Shown: positions 25,992 through 36,818, numbered from the stretch's first letter. The stretch: 64,000 nt of DNA from Leptolyngbya sp. FACHB-8 (GCF_014695575.1 NZ_JACJOO010000012.1:79612-143611), one strand, 5' to 3'. Notes: generated by a model not told the origin, from the sequence alone. Translations and numbers: made by a program.

Positions 25992-26726
25992 GGTGCTTGC
26001 AGTATAAGGATGCTGTGAGATGGGTGGGAAATCCACGCAAAAAATTACTCCATCTGTTAGCTATTAGAAGGCGATCGCCCCCGAACAACATCCTACTGAA
26101 GCAACGGTTTCAGCTATTCCTGGAGAAGAACAACTGATGATGGATAGGTTCAGGGGATGGGAGAAAAGGGCACTATATGCCTTTCCTTCACACCCTTTGA
26201 AGGGAATATGGCTCTTACGGCTTTGGATTTTAGTACAGGGCTCTACACGTAGTGATTGACTTGTAGCCTATGGAAAGCGCTACTCATAACCCATACTCTA
26301 GGTAGAGACAAAGCCTATGCCCTTTGTCGTATTGTCAAACTGTGCCGATCTCTTGTCATACCCATAACGACAGAGATGTTGTCGTAATATCATTCCTATG
26401 CCATTGGAAATAGCTACTCTAATTCATAAATTATGACAACAACTCACCCTTGCCCAGGAAAAGTTGATGGTAAATCCTGAAGTGCCATTGCGTGCTGTGC
26501 AGCCCCCATAAGAAAAGTCGTATCGTTGTCTATCTCTGACACTCTGTTTTAAGTCCCTTTAAATGTGCAAAGCACCCGAAAAAACAGCTTATCCAGGCAT
26601 CTCTAAAGTATGCTCTAGCCTTTAAGCAGATTGGGGAAACGCTGCACTAGGTGTCTTTGCCCAAGGCAACGCAATGGCTTGGGGGTCAGGATTTGTTAGC
26701 CCAAGATTTTCGATAGGAGCAAGACG
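25992..26726. other. 735-base gap without a recognisable gene
   Basis: No reading frame with coding character, no tRNA and no long hairpin. One short piece at about 26575-26605 (GCACCCGAAAAAA) resembles part of the hairpin at 826-868 and may be a worn repeat fragment. The 3' end carries the ribosome binding site of the next gene. Confidence 0.5.
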
Positions 26727-29700
26727 GTGGCTCAGGATGGAGTGGCGATCGCAAAAAACCTCTTCTCAGGCGGTGGAGAGATGGGGGCTTTAATGCGGTC
26801 TATGGATTGGGCCGAAACACCCTTTGGCCCTGTTGATCGGTGGCCTCAGAGCTTGCGATCGGCCCTGAGTATTTGTCTGAACTCCCGTTTTCCCATTGCG
26901 ATTTATTGGGGCCCGCAATGTCTACTGCTCTACAACGATGCCTGGCGACCGATTGTGGGGGATAAACACCCTGCATCTCTAGGGCAACCTGGATGTGAAG
27001 TGTGGCCTGAAATCTGGGATGAGATTGGCCCTGAATTTGAGAAGGTTTTTTCAACGGGAGAAGGCACCTTCCATAGTGACGAGTTGCTGGCTATGCACCG
27101 TTACGGCTATACCGAAGAATGCTTCTTTGATTACACGTTTAACCCGATCCAGGGGGAAGGGGGCGGCGTTGATGGCATTTTTAACGTGGTGAGCGAAACC
27201 ACGTATCGGGTTTTGAACGATCGCCGGGCCCAACTTCTGCACGAGGTGGCATCTCGTACGGGTACTGCTAAGACGACTGAGGATGCCTATACCTTGATTG
27301 CCGAAGCCCTTCAGTCAGCTTCAATTGATATTCCATTGTTTCTCTTCTATCAGGTTGATTTAGAGAAGGGATGCGCCCAGCTCTGCAATGGGAGCCCGTT
27401 TCCCTTGAACACCAGTGTTGCTCCAGATCGGATAGACTTGGATGCATCTGACAATCCCAAGGGCTGGCCCATTGCTCGCTGCGTCCGAACGGCTCAGCCA
27501 CAGGTGGTCGGTGATGTGATGGCCCGCTTTGGAGCATTGCCGGGAAGCCCCTGGCCGGAACCCCCTGAGGAAGCGATGGTACTCCCCATTGCTTTGATGG
27601 GACAGACCAAAGTTGCCGGGGTCATGGTGGCAGTCGTAAGCCCACGACGTCGATTAGATGAGCGCTATCGAGACTTTTTGGGGCAGATTGCCAGCCAAAC
27701 GGCCACCGCACTCGCTAATGCCCGTTCCTACGAAGAAGAACGACAACGCGCCGAGCAACTGGCCGAGTTGGATCGCGCCAAAACAGTGTTCTTCTCAAAC
27801 GTTAGTCATGAGTTTCGGACTCCCCTGACGTTAATGCTCGGCCCCATAGAAGAAGCCCTGCAAGAGACCCAGGATGGTGAGCAGCGCGATCGCCTCCAAC
27901 TGGTGCAGCGCAATGCCCTACGGTTACAGAAACTGGTCAATACCCTACTAGATTTCTCCCGCATTGAAGCCGGACGGATCGAGGCTGTGTACGAGCCGAC
28001 GGATCTGGCCGAGTTAACGCGGGATCTGGCAGGAGTATTTCGCTCGGCGATTGAACGGGCGGGTTTGTGCTTGCGGGTGGATTGTTCTCCTCTGCCGGAA
28101 CCGATTTACGTTGATCGGGATATGTGGGAGAAGATTGTGCTGAATCTACTCTCCAATGCCTTTAAATTCACGCTTCACGGGGAGATCGCCGTTCTTCTAC
28201 ACCCTTATGGAGATCACATTGCATTAACTATCCAAGATACTGGGACGGGTATTTCCGCCGAAGAACTTCCCCACATTTTTGAACGATTCCACCGGGTGCA
28301 GGGTGCTCAGGGTCGTACCTACGAAGGCTCGGGCATCGGCCTATCTCTGGTACAGGAACTTGTGCGCCTGCAGGGTGGCACGATTACAGTAAACAGTATT
28401 GTGGGGCAGGGCACCTGCTTTACGGTGGCTATTCCTACGGGCTGGGCGCACTTGCCGAGCGATCGCCTCCGCTTGGAGGGCGATCGCTCTCCATCCGCTC
28501 CTTCCACGACAAGCCGCACCTTATCATCGACCAGAGCCACTCCCTACGTCGAAGAAGCCCTGCGCTGGTTCCCAGACGCCAATGGACGCGTAGATGCGTG
28601 GCCTGAACGGGTCGACGAACATCCACCCGCCCATTCACCCAGTTCCCTTTCCTCTCCAGCACCCAACCTCCCGCTTCCCAAGATTCTTCTGGCTGACGAC
28701 AACGCCGACATGCGCGACTATGTTAAGCGCCTATTAGGCCAGCGGTACACCGTGGAGGCGGTTGGCAATGGAGTTGCTGCCCTGGCTGCTATCTACCAGC
28801 AATTGCCTGACCTGGTATTAACCGATGTGATGATGCCAGGTATGGATGGCTTTGAGTTGCTTCGTAGGCTAAGGGCAGAGCCAGCCACGAAAGAGTTGCC
28901 CATCATTTTGCTATCAGCCCGGGCCGGAGAAGAAGCCCGCATGGAAGGGCTGGAAGCTGGAGCTGATGATTACTTGATAAAACCCTTTTCAGCCCGGGAA
29001 CTTTTGGTGCGCATTGAAGCGACGTTGAAGCTGGCTCAAATGCGTCAGGAGGTTGCCCGTTATGAACAACAATTGCGGCGAGAAGCGGAATCTGGGCGAG
29101 AAAAGATCAGCCTGATTTTGGACAGCATTACAGATGCTTTCGTCGCCTTCGATCGCGAATGGCGGTATACCTTTGTGAACGAACACGCTACCAAAATTTT
29201 GCATAAAACCCGTGAAGAATTGCTCGGTAAACAGGTCTGGGAAGACGTATTTCCCAATCGTGTGGGAACGCTGTCCTATCATGAGCTACACCGGGCTGTA
29301 ACGGAACAAGTTGCGGTTGTGTATGAGGACTTTAACCCAGCGCTTGGCACCTGGCTTGAAGTGCATGCCTATCCATCTGCTGAAGGGCTAGCCCTTTATT
29401 TTCAGGACGTGAGCGATCGCAAAAGATCTGAACAAGCCTTGCGCGAAAGCGAGGAACGCGTTCGTCAGCTGACTGAAAATATCAATACTGTCTTTTTCAT
29501 GAGCGAGGGCTTTAGTGAGTCTTCGCCTGGGCACATTGTGTATGTCAACACGGCCTACGAACGGATTTGGGGGCGCTCCTGTCAGAGCCTGTACGAAAAT
29601 ACGCGTTCCTGGCTAGAGGCTGTGCATCCCGATGATCAAGAACGGATTCAGCGAGCGCTGCCTGGTCTTGCCCGTGCTGAGTTTGATCAGGAATTTCGCA

Positions 29701-32309
29701 TTGTTCGTCCTAATGGTGAGATTCGTTGGGTGCATGACCGCGTCTTCCCGGTTCACAACGAGCGGGGTGAGCCTTATCGGACAGCGGGCATTGTGGAGGA
29801 CATTACCGAGCGTAGGCTAGCTGAAGCTGCCGTGCGGTTAAGTGAAGAACGGTATCGGTCGCTTGTTACGGTGACGTCCTCGATTGTTTGGATTGCAACC
29901 GGTGAGGGGTCGCTCGTGTCGGCACCTGCCTGGGAAGAGTTTACTGGGCAAACACCGGAGGAATATCAGGGCTGGGGATGGTTTGACAAGGTGCATCCCG
30001 ACGACCGAGAGCGTACCCTTGCTGTTTGGAGTGAGGCCCTGCAGAACAAATTCCCTTACGAAGTGGAATATCGTTTCCAGCATCGAGATGGTCAGTACCG
30101 CTATGGTATTGGGCGCGGAGTGCCGATTCTGGATGATACGGGTGAAATTCGGGAGTGGATTGGAACGCTTACGGATATTACGGAGCGAAAACAGGCCGAG
30201 GAAGCCCTGCGAGAGAATGAGGAGCGTTTGCGTCTTACCCTGAAGTCAGCCGCTTTAGGCGCATGGGAGCTTAACCTGCTAACTGGAGCGTTGACCTGGG
30301 ATGAGCAATGTAAAGCGATGTTTGGGCTACCGCCTGAGGCCGAGGTCAATTATGATATTTTCCTGGCAGCATTACACCCTTTGGACCGCGATCGCATTCA
30401 CCAAGTAATACAGGCTGCGGTCAGTTCTGAAGATGGCGGGGAGATTAATATTGAATATCGCGTGATCGGTATTGAGGATGGTATCGAACGATGGATCGCT
30501 ACACGAGGAAAAACCTTTTTCAATGCGGCAGGGACAAAAACGCGATTGATTGGTACTGTTCTCAATATTACTGAACGGAAACGGGCAGAAGCTGAACGCG
30601 AACACCTATTAGCCCAAGAATATCGGTATCTGACACAATTGCAAGGGTTAGCTGATGCAGCTCTAGCAATTAATTCGGCTCTTTCTGTTGAACAGGTGTT
30701 GCAAGTCATTAACGATCAGGCAGCTTCCATCATTGGAACGCACCAGTCTGTCACAAGTATGACGATTAACGAAAACTGGGCACAGGCTATCAACGCAATC
30801 TACATGTCAGAAAAATACGCCCAGTGGCGGAATTATGATGAAAAGCCTGATGGTTCTGGAATTTATGCCTGCGTATGCCACACGAATCGTTCTATCCGCA
30901 TGACCCAGGCCGAGTTGGAAGCACATCCCCACTGGAACAACTTTGGCCCATCAGGGGCAAAGCATCCCCCTATGCGGGGGGGATGGTTGGCGGCTCCTCT
31001 AGTGGGGCGAGATGGACAGAACATTGGGTTAATTCAACTCTCAGACCGCTTTGAGGGAGAGTTTACTGAAACGGATGAAACGATTCTGGTGCAGTTGGCA
31101 CAAATGGCATCAGTGGCTATCGAAAATGCGCGATTATATGAAGCGGAGCAACAGGCCCGTTCAGCCGCAGAAGTGGCCCGGGAAGAAGCACAGGCCTCTA
31201 ATCGAATCAAGGATGAGTTTTTAGCGGTGCTATCTCATGAGTTGCGATCGCCCCTCAATCCCATTCTTGGCTGGTCAGACCTGCTACAAAAGAAGAAATT
31301 AGATGAAGCTAAGACGGCTCAAGCCCTGGCTACTATTCAACGCAACGCCAAACTCCAGTCTGAATTAATTGAAGATCTTCTGGATGTGTCGCGCATCCTC
31401 CAAGGCAAACTCAGTCTTCACGTAGCTCCCGTCAATTTGTTGCCTGTTATTCGGGCTGCTATGGAAACAGTGCGATTGGCGGCAGAGGCCAAAACAATTC
31501 ACTTGCAAGCAAATTTTGACGGGAATGAGGAATGGGTTTCTGGAGATTCCACACGGTTGCAACAGGTGGTGTGGAACCTGCTGTCCAATGCGGTGAAGTT
31601 TACCCCCGAAGGTGGCCAGGTCACGATTCAGGTGGAGCACCAAAGCAACCACGTCTTCATGACGGTTAGTGATACTGGGCAGGGGATTGCGCCGGATTTT
31701 CTGCCCCACGTGTTTGATTATTTCCGTCAGGCCGATGGTGCGACAACTCGTAAATTTGGCGGGCTAGGTTTGGGGCTGGCGATCGTACGGCATCTGGTTG
31801 AGCTGCATGGCGGTTCCATTCGGGCCGAAAGCCCCGGCGAAGGCATGGGGGCAAGCTTCACGGTGAAATTGCCTCTGATAAAAACCGACTCCCAAAACCA
31901 TAGGGATAGCAGACAGCTAGATGCACCCCTGGATCTAAGCGGTGTTCAGATACTGATTGTTGACGACGACACGGATACCCGCGAGTTTGTCGCCTTCCTA
32001 ATTGAGCAGCATGGAGCTCAGGTCACAGCGGTGACATCGGCAGACGAGGTACTGGTCGCTCTCACTCAGAACAAGCCTGACATCCTACTCAGCGACATTG
32101 GTATGCCCGAGATGGATGGCTATATGCTCCTGCGCCAGGTGAGAGCCTTGCCGCCAGAACTGGGCGGGGATATTCCAGCGATCGCCCTCACGGCCTATGC
32201 TGGGGAAATTGACTATCAACAGGCGATGCAGGCTGGCTTTCAACGACACATTCCAAAACCTGTAGACCCAGTCATGTTGGTGGAGGCGATCGCCAGTCTA
32301 ATCAAATAG
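26727..32309 (+). CDS. Giant hybrid sensor kinase with two kinase cores and two receivers
   Basis: A 1860-residue soluble signalling protein. Order: PAS-like (about 15-150), GAF (165-340), HisKA 1 (SNVSHEFRTPLTLML), HATPase 1 (about 465-575), receiver 1 (about 650-770, LTDVMMPGMDG), four PAS domains (about 800-1290, several with PAC ends DITERK/R), GAF (about 1305-1450), HisKA 2 (VLSHELRSPLNPILG), HATPase 2 and receiver 2 (about 1740-1860, LSDIGMPEMDG). All catalytic His and Asp residues are present, so internal phosphorelay is possible. The GTG start at 26727 is set by a well-placed AGGAG (26715-26719). Neither GAF has a bilin-type Cys-His. It stands alone, with no adjacent regulator. The duplicated kinase-receiver layout looks like a fusion of two kinases. 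Confidence 0.9.
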   Translation: MAQDGVAIAKNLFSGGGEMGALMRSMDWAETPFGPVDRWPQSLRSALSICLNSRFPIAIYWGPQCLLLYNDAWRPIVGDKHPASLGQPGCEVWPEIWDEIGPEFEKVFSTGEGTFHSDELLAMHRYGYTEECFFDYTFNPIQGEGGGVDGIFNVVSETTYRVLNDRRAQLLHEVASRTGTAKTTEDAYTLIAEALQSASIDIPLFLFYQVDLEKGCAQLCNGSPFPLNTSVAPDRIDLDASDNPKGWPIARCVRTAQPQVVGDVMARFGALPGSPWPEPPEEAMVLPIALMGQTKVAGVMVAVVSPRRRLDERYRDFLGQIASQTATALANARSYEEERQRAEQLAELDRAKTVFFSNVSHEFRTPLTLMLGPIEEALQETQDGEQRDRLQLVQRNALRLQKLVNTLLDFSRIEAGRIEAVYEPTDLAELTRDLAGVFRSAIERAGLCLRVDCSPLPEPIYVDRDMWEKIVLNLLSNAFKFTLHGEIAVLLHPYGDHIALTIQDTGTGISAEELPHIFERFHRVQGAQGRTYEGSGIGLSLVQELVRLQGGTITVNSIVGQGTCFTVAIPTGWAHLPSDRLRLEGDRSPSAPSTTSRTLSSTRATPYVEEALRWFPDANGRVDAWPERVDEHPPAHSPSSLSSPAPNLPLPKILLADDNADMRDYVKRLLGQRYTVEAVGNGVAALAAIYQQLPDLVLTDVMMPGMDGFELLRRLRAEPATKELPIILLSARAGEEARMEGLEAGADDYLIKPFSARELLVRIEATLKLAQMRQEVARYEQQLRREAESGREKISLILDSITDAFVAFDREWRYTFVNEHATKILHKTREELLGKQVWEDVFPNRVGTLSYHELHRAVTEQVAVVYEDFNPALGTWLEVHAYPSAEGLALYFQDVSDRKRSEQALRESEERVRQLTENINTVFFMSEGFSESSPGHIVYVNTAYERIWGRSCQSLYENTRSWLEAVHPDDQERIQRALPGLARAEFDQEFRIVRPNGEIRWVHDRVFPVHNERGEPYRTAGIVEDITERRLAEAAVRLSEERYRSLVTVTSSIVWIATGEGSLVSAPAWEEFTGQTPEEYQGWGWFDKVHPDDRERTLAVWSEALQNKFPYEVEYRFQHRDGQYRYGIGRGVPILDDTGEIREWIGTLTDITERKQAEEALRENEERLRLTLKSAALGAWELNLLTGALTWDEQCKAMFGLPPEAEVNYDIFLAALHPLDRDRIHQVIQAAVSSEDGGEINIEYRVIGIEDGIERWIATRGKTFFNAAGTKTRLIGTVLNITERKRAEAEREHLLAQEYRYLTQLQGLADAALAINSALSVEQVLQVINDQAASIIGTHQSVTSMTINENWAQAINAIYMSEKYAQWRNYDEKPDGSGIYACVCHTNRSIRMTQAELEAHPHWNNFGPSGAKHPPMRGGWLAAPLVGRDGQNIGLIQLSDRFEGEFTETDETILVQLAQMASVAIENARLYEAEQQARSAAEVAREEAQASNRIKDEFLAVLSHELRSPLNPILGWSDLLQKKKLDEAKTAQALATIQRNAKLQSELIEDLLDVSRILQGKLSLHVAPVNLLPVIRAAMETVRLAAEAKTIHLQANFDGNEEWVSGDSTRLQQVVWNLLSNAVKFTPEGGQVTIQVEHQSNHVFMTVSDTGQGIAPDFLPHVFDYFRQADGATTRKFGGLGLGLAIVRHLVELHGGSIRAESPGEGMGASFTVKLPLIKTDSQNHRDSRQLDAPLDLSGVQILIVDDDTDTREFVAFLIEQHGAQVTAVTSADEVLVALTQNKPDILLSDIGMPEMDGYMLLRQVRALPPELGGDIPAIALTAYAGEIDYQQAMQAGFQRHIPKPVDPVMLVEAIASLIK

Positions 32310-32326
32310 ACCGGATAATATAACAA

Positions 32327-32416
32327 CAATATGCAAGTGCGTTAAGTACAGCAACGATGGGGTGGGGCACTTCGTGCCCCACCCCATCGTAATTAATCTA
32401 TGCGCACAGCGCTATA
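32327..32416 (-). repeat. Family A palindromic element, copy 3 (inverted)
   Basis: The reverse strand reads TATAGCGCTGTGCGC at its left and CGCACTTGCATATTG at its right, matching copies 1 and 2. The core is a perfect 16-bp stem (32355-32370 with 32374-32389) with + strand loop TTC, hence GAA in element orientation. It ends at the base before the stop codon of the aldo/keto reductase and fills the gap between two convergent genes. Confidence 0.85.
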
Positions 32417-33373
32417 TCAACCTGCTGCTGACATCAATTGCTGAAGTCGCTCAGGTTCTTCGCCTAACCAATCCGGATTTTGGGCCGTACCATCAAAAAT
32501 TGAGGAAGTTTTGAAGGGCTCAAACTCGCCGTGGGCTCCTGCTTCTGCGGTTTTTGCGAGTAATGCCTGTACCTGCTCATCGGTCATCGGTTGGAATGCG
32601 TGAATGGCTTCAAACGCCTGGTCAACTAACTCCATCGAATCCATCCCTGTAATCACGACAGAGGTGGGTAAATTGAGAGCATAGTGAAGGCACTCAATAG
32701 GTGTGACGGTATTGGAACGTAACAGAATTCCATTTGCCATACTTTTCATGCCCAGTACGCCAATATTGCGCTTCACCAACTCAGGCAGTACCAGTTTTGC
32801 AAAGCTGCGGTAGTGCGCATCCATCACATTCAACGGCATCTGCACCGTGTCAAACCGGAAGTTGTAATAGTCAGCTACCTCCAGCATGTGCAGGTGAATC
32901 ATGGGGTCTTTGTGCCCTGTAAAACCAATGAAGCGTATTTTTCCGGCTTGCTGTGCCTCCATGAGGGCTGCATGGGCTCCCTCTTCATCAAAAATACGGT
33001 GAGGGTCCTCAAACCGCAGTACCTCGTGATATTGCACCAGATCAACGTGGTCAACTTGCAAGCGTTGTAACGACTCGTCTAGTTGTTTCGCGGCTTCCTT
33101 TTTAGAACGTCCATCCAGCTTCGTCATGAGGAAGATGCGATCGCGATAACCCTCTTTCAGCGCTTTCCCCATCCGCTGCTCACTGGTCCCTTCGTTGTAA
33201 TCCCAGCAATTATCCATGAAGGTGATGCCACGATCGATCGCACTCCGAACAATGCGAATTGCGAGTTCCTCATCAACATGCTTGAGGCTGAGATGCCATC
33301 CTCCCAATCCAATGGCGGAAACCTTGACACCCGTACTCCCAAGCTCTCGATATTGCATTTCTGAATCTGACAT
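32417..33373 (-). CDS. Aldo/keto reductase family oxidoreductase
   Basis: NAD(P)H-dependent carbonyl reductase with a TIM barrel. The catalytic tetrad is visible: Asp and Tyr in MDNCWDYNEG, Lys in LMTKLDGRS and His in LVQYHEVLR. The N-terminus (YRELGSTGVKVSAIGLGGW) is typical. Length 318 is normal. Start ATG 33373 has AGAGGAA upstream. The substrate is unknown. The gene is convergent with the giant kinase. Confidence 0.88.
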   Translation of the reverse strand: MSDSEMQYRELGSTGVKVSAIGLGGWHLSLKHVDEELAIRIVRSAIDRGITFMDNCWDYNEGTSEQRMGKALKEGYRDRIFLMTKLDGRSKKEAAKQLDESLQRLQVDHVDLVQYHEVLRFEDPHRIFDEEGAHAALMEAQQAGKIRFIGFTGHKDPMIHLHMLEVADYYNFRFDTVQMPLNVMDAHYRSFAKLVLPELVKRNIGVLGMKSMANGILLRSNTVTPIECLHYALNLPTSVVITGMDSMELVDQAFEAIHAFQPMTDEQVQALLAKTAEAGAHGEFEPFKTSSIFDGTAQNPDWLGEEPERLQQLMSAAG

Positions 33374-33825
33374 TTTGCATTCCTCTATGAACTAGCTTGG
33401 ATAATGCTTTCAAAGCATGTTGACTGGGCGATGCAGCTTAATTATTAACGTTTCAAAAAGCCCAGAAACCCGGTGTTTCAACACCGGGTTTCTAGCATCC
33501 AACAACTTTGGCCTGGGTACATGAAGACCATTGCGTTCACATGTATATTGAAGCGACATCGGGCAAACAACAATAAATCACGTTGATAAATTCAGAGGGT
33601 AAACTCGCTAAAAGTTTGTAACGTGCTGCCTCACTGGTCAGCACCATCGTAGGAAATATGCACGAGAAATTTCGTCCTCCTAATGAGGGAACCAAATAAA
33701 GTCCAAACCTTCCATGTAAGAGGTGTAGCACTCGGAGCGCCCGGCCATGTTTAAAGCAAGTGAATGGGGTGCGAAACACAGCCCATCACTTATCCAATTA
33801 GAGCACTACCCTCTTTTACTTTCAG
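33374..33825. other. Gap with one short hairpin
   Basis: Bases 33464-33477 and 33480-33493 form a perfect AGAAACCCGGTGTT stem. The remainder has stop-rich frames and no recognisable gene; it separates the P450 stop from the aldo/keto reductase promoter. Confidence 0.5.
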
Positions 33826-35160
33826 TTAACCAATTGTTTTGGTTAATGACCTAAACGTGACCCGCAGATTATCGCGAGGGTGTGGTGTGGGCATGACGAC
33901 CATGCTCAAATCCTGGTCTGGCAGTAGCTCCCAAGTGTAGTAACGCACTAAGTGTGCTGCAAATAGCTTCATTTCTAGACGAGCAAACTCTTTGCCTAAG
34001 CATTCGCGAATCCCGCCACCAAAGGGGAGGTAGCTGTATTTGCTTTGCACGCCAGCTTGCGTAGTTCCAAAGCGCTCGGGTTGGAAGCGATCGGGCTCAG
34101 CATGTTCCAGTGGGTTCATGTGAGTCTGATTAATTTCGTACAGGACATTCCATCCCTCGGGCATCTGAAAGCCACTCATTTCACACGACTGTATCACGCG
34201 GCGAAAACCACCTCCAACAGGAGGTATCAGGCGCATCACCTCCTGCAATACCTGGTCGAGATACGTCATTTGCTTCAGGCTGTCCAGGGTGGTAGGGATG
34301 GCTGTATCAAACAACTGCTGTTCGGTTCGGAGTTTTTCCCAGACGAGGGGATGTTGGGCGATGAGCATGCAGAAGGAGGCGATCGCCGAGGTCAAAGTTT
34401 CATGCCCTGCAAATAACAACAGCAGCGTTTGGTCTTTTAACTCCTCGAGGCTCAGCCCATTGCCATCATCATCTCGAGCCTGGAGCAAAAGCCCCAGGGT
34501 ATCGGTGCCAGATTCGGGAGATTTTTGGCGATCGCGAATAATTTCCTCAATTAGTTTCAGCAACTTGTGTCGTGCTCGTTTTGCTTTACCAAACTGTGTC
34601 CATGGCAAGTCTAAAGGAATTGAAAATAAACCCTGGCACCAGGTTTCAAACAGATGTCCCAACTCGCTCTGAGAGCCATGGTCAATTCCCACCAGCAGTT
34701 TGCACGCAACATCCAGGGTGTAGTTTCGCAATTCGGGATACCACACCAGTTGTCCCTGCTCGGCCCACCGCTTTGTATAGCTTTGAATAATTTCCTGCAT
34801 AGCCGGAATGTAACCGGACAGAGCACGGGGCATGAAGGCCTGCGCCAGTAGCTTACGGCGGCTTTGGTGAGTACCGCCTGTCTGTAATGCCAACGAAAGG
34901 GGACCGAGCAACATCCGGGTGCTGGGCGGCCAACTGATTTCGAAATACTTATTGTCGTTCGTAAGGATGAACTGGTTAAATTCTGAACCCCGCACAAAGA
35001 TAGTGGGTTGGCCCAACAAACGAGTTTTGAAAATAGAGCCGTATTTCTGGTGCTTCTTTTTCGCGTAGTTGGGATCACCAAAAAAGCTGAGGGTTTCCCC
35101 AATGAACGGCAAGCCAAATTCACCGGGAGGAAGGGAAAGAGGGGCGATCGGTTGTCCCAT
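33826..35160 (-). CDS. Cytochrome P450, CYP120-like
   Basis: Haem monooxygenase. The haem-binding loop is FGGGIRECLGKEFA with the axial Cys387, the I-helix oxygen-activation motif is AGHETLTSA, and the K-helix ExxR lies in EVMRLIPP. The N-terminal PLSLPPGEFGLPFIGETLSFF and overall length (444) fit the cyanobacterial CYP120 group; CYP120A1 of Synechocystis hydroxylates retinoids. There is no membrane anchor, as usual for bacterial P450s. No ferredoxin or reductase gene is adjacent. A carotenoid-derived substrate is plausible but inferred from the family only. Confidence 0.9.
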   Translation of the reverse strand: MGQPIAPLSLPPGEFGLPFIGETLSFFGDPNYAKKKHQKYGSIFKTRLLGQPTIFVRGSEFNQFILTNDNKYFEISWPPSTRMLLGPLSLALQTGGTHQSRRKLLAQAFMPRALSGYIPAMQEIIQSYTKRWAEQGQLVWYPELRNYTLDVACKLLVGIDHGSQSELGHLFETWCQGLFSIPLDLPWTQFGKAKRARHKLLKLIEEIIRDRQKSPESGTDTLGLLLQARDDDGNGLSLEELKDQTLLLLFAGHETLTSAIASFCMLIAQHPLVWEKLRTEQQLFDTAIPTTLDSLKQMTYLDQVLQEVMRLIPPVGGGFRRVIQSCEMSGFQMPEGWNVLYEINQTHMNPLEHAEPDRFQPERFGTTQAGVQSKYSYLPFGGGIRECLGKEFARLEMKLFAAHLVRYYTWELLPDQDLSMVVMPTPHPRDNLRVTFRSLTKTIG

Positions 35161-35406
35161 AACGGAAGTTAGACCTTTGCGTATGCCATTCCCTTATACT
35201 CACATTTCACGTCAAAATCTAGAACTCCTGTTTCCGTAACAATTCCCATTGGATGTATCCATTCCATCCTGATGGGAATCATCCACGGGTCTAGAACCTG
35301 GCGATCTATCGAAGTTGCTCATGGAAGCTATGCAAGCTGCTTTTTGTATCTTTAGCTACCGTTTTGTAGAGTAAGGTTATTAGAGAACTGCAGTGAGGCA
35401 CCTGTT

Positions 35407-35697
35407 ATGCAATCCCATTTCCACTCTGTGCAAACCCTGGAACGTATTTTCCAGAAGCCTTCTCGCCGTAACAATGCCTGGAAAGCTCAGCTCAACAACC
35501 TGTGGCAAGCGGCGATCGCCCATCTCTCTGTTTCCTCAGAACCTCATGTGTGGTGTAGTGAAGATGCTGCAGGACGTGAGGTTTGGAACAGCTATGACCC
35601 CACGACAGGTCAGGCTCTGCATGGTGTTTCGGCCTCTGAACTGCGGGTTTGGCTGGAAGACCGTCATTACCAGAACCCTTCGGCCTATAACCTGTAG
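35407..35697 (+). CDS. Small conserved-type hypothetical protein
   Basis: A 96-residue soluble protein. The C-terminal half (EPHVWCSEDAAGREVWNSY, then DPTTGQALHGVSASELRVWLEDRHY) resembles a small cyanobacterial family that I know only as hypothetical. It is divergent from the P450 and convergent with the LysR gene. A longer overlapping frame from 35393 lacks such features and is rejected. Confidence 0.6.
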   Translation: MQSHFHSVQTLERIFQKPSRRNNAWKAQLNNLWQAAIAHLSVSSEPHVWCSEDAAGREVWNSYDPTTGQALHGVSASELRVWLEDRHYQNPSAYNL

Positions 35698-35728
35698 AAG
35701 GGCAGTCCACCTCATGACGGCTGGATGT

Positions 35729-36628
35729 CTATGACACGAGTACCTGGGTCGTTTTGAGGCTGTCCAGAAACGCGTAGATAGCTGGTGATAATAGTGCATC
35801 CGCCAGGGTTGCCACCCCGATGACTCGTTCCAACGGCACGGGTAAGCTGTAGGCTCGAACAGCCGCCGGAATCGGCTCTGCCGCCAGCCTCGGTAAGATG
35901 GCAGCCCCCAGACCCTGGGCCACCAGGCTGACAATGGTCGCATCCGTTTCCACTTCGTAAGTGACTTTGAGAGCATAGCCGTAAGTCTGGGCGTGTTGAT
36001 AGACCTGTCGCATCATGATGTAGTTGACGGGGGGCATAATCAGCGGCTGAGCGACCAATTCCTCCCAACTCAACTGTGAGCCTGCTGGTTGAAAAGTAAT
36101 TGGTAGAAGGGCAACAAACTCATCTCGGATAACTTCCCACACCTCTAACCCCTCGCTAGCTGGCATAAAGGTAAACCCAATATCTGCCTGGCCCTCTCGC
36201 AATGCGTGCTCGACATGGGGGTAGTCTTCATGTTCAGCCAGGTTGACGGAAATGGCGGGAAACTGTTGGTGGAAGTGGGCGATCGCTCCCGGCAGAATAT
36301 GCGTTGCAATGCTCCGAAAGGACGCAATTCTGACCTGACCACCCTTTAAACCTTTTGAAAGTTCGGCTTCTTTGGCGATCTCGTCGGCTCGATGCACAAT
36401 CTCCTGGGCATGTTCGACGATGCGTTCGCCAAGGGGAGTCAGTCTGGCTCCATGCCGCCCCCGAGAAAAGAGGACGACACCCAGGTTTTGCTCCAGCATG
36501 GCGATCGCATGGCTCACGGCCGACTGAGACATTTGCAGATCGAGTGCAGCATCCGTGAAGTTCTGGCGCGCTGCGACAGCTACTAGAATCCGCAATTGCG
36601 ACAGTTTCATCTGATTCTGGTAACCCAT
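35729..36628 (-). CDS. LysR-family transcriptional regulator
   Basis: N-terminal winged helix (about residues 7-65; QNFTDAALDLQMSQSAVSHAIAMLEQNLGVVLFSR) and a periplasmic-binding-protein-like effector domain (about 90-299). Length 299 is standard. The start could equally be the internal ATG at 36610 (MKLSQLRIL), which is where many LysR proteins begin. LysR regulators usually control a divergent neighbour; upstream here lie only hairpins and a small LuxR-type gene, so the target is unclear. Confidence 0.88.
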   Translation of the reverse strand: MGYQNQMKLSQLRILVAVAARQNFTDAALDLQMSQSAVSHAIAMLEQNLGVVLFSRGRHGARLTPLGERIVEHAQEIVHRADEIAKEAELSKGLKGGQVRIASFRSIATHILPGAIAHFHQQFPAISVNLAEHEDYPHVEHALREGQADIGFTFMPASEGLEVWEVIRDEFVALLPITFQPAGSQLSWEELVAQPLIMPPVNYIMMRQVYQHAQTYGYALKVTYEVETDATIVSLVAQGLGAAILPRLAAEPIPAAVRAYSLPVPLERVIGVATLADALLSPAIYAFLDSLKTTQVLVS

Positions 36629-36691
36629 TCCGCAACCTGAATATCCACAACGGATCTACCGTGTCATAAATTGGATCCTTCAACTGCTCAC

Positions 36692-36745
36692 GGCAGACGA
36701 AAGAGGGGTGCAGGCGTTTATACCTGCACCCCTCTTTCGTCTGCC
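36692..36745. repeat. Perfect 23-bp hairpin upstream of LysR gene
   Basis: Bases 36692-36714 pair exactly with 36723-36745, with an 8-nt loop. It lies 63 bases upstream of the LysR start, so it is not a terminator of that gene. Confidence 0.85.
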
Positions 36746-36818
36746 ATTTGAGCTTCTGCCTGGGTAAAACCTGAAACGGTTTCGCCCCGTGAAATAGGCA
36801 AGAACTCCGTGTGTTTCT

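Noticed and set aside
33537..33779. An 80-residue minus-strand frame
   Set aside because: No domain, no ribosome site, and it lies in a gap where all frames are of similar quality.
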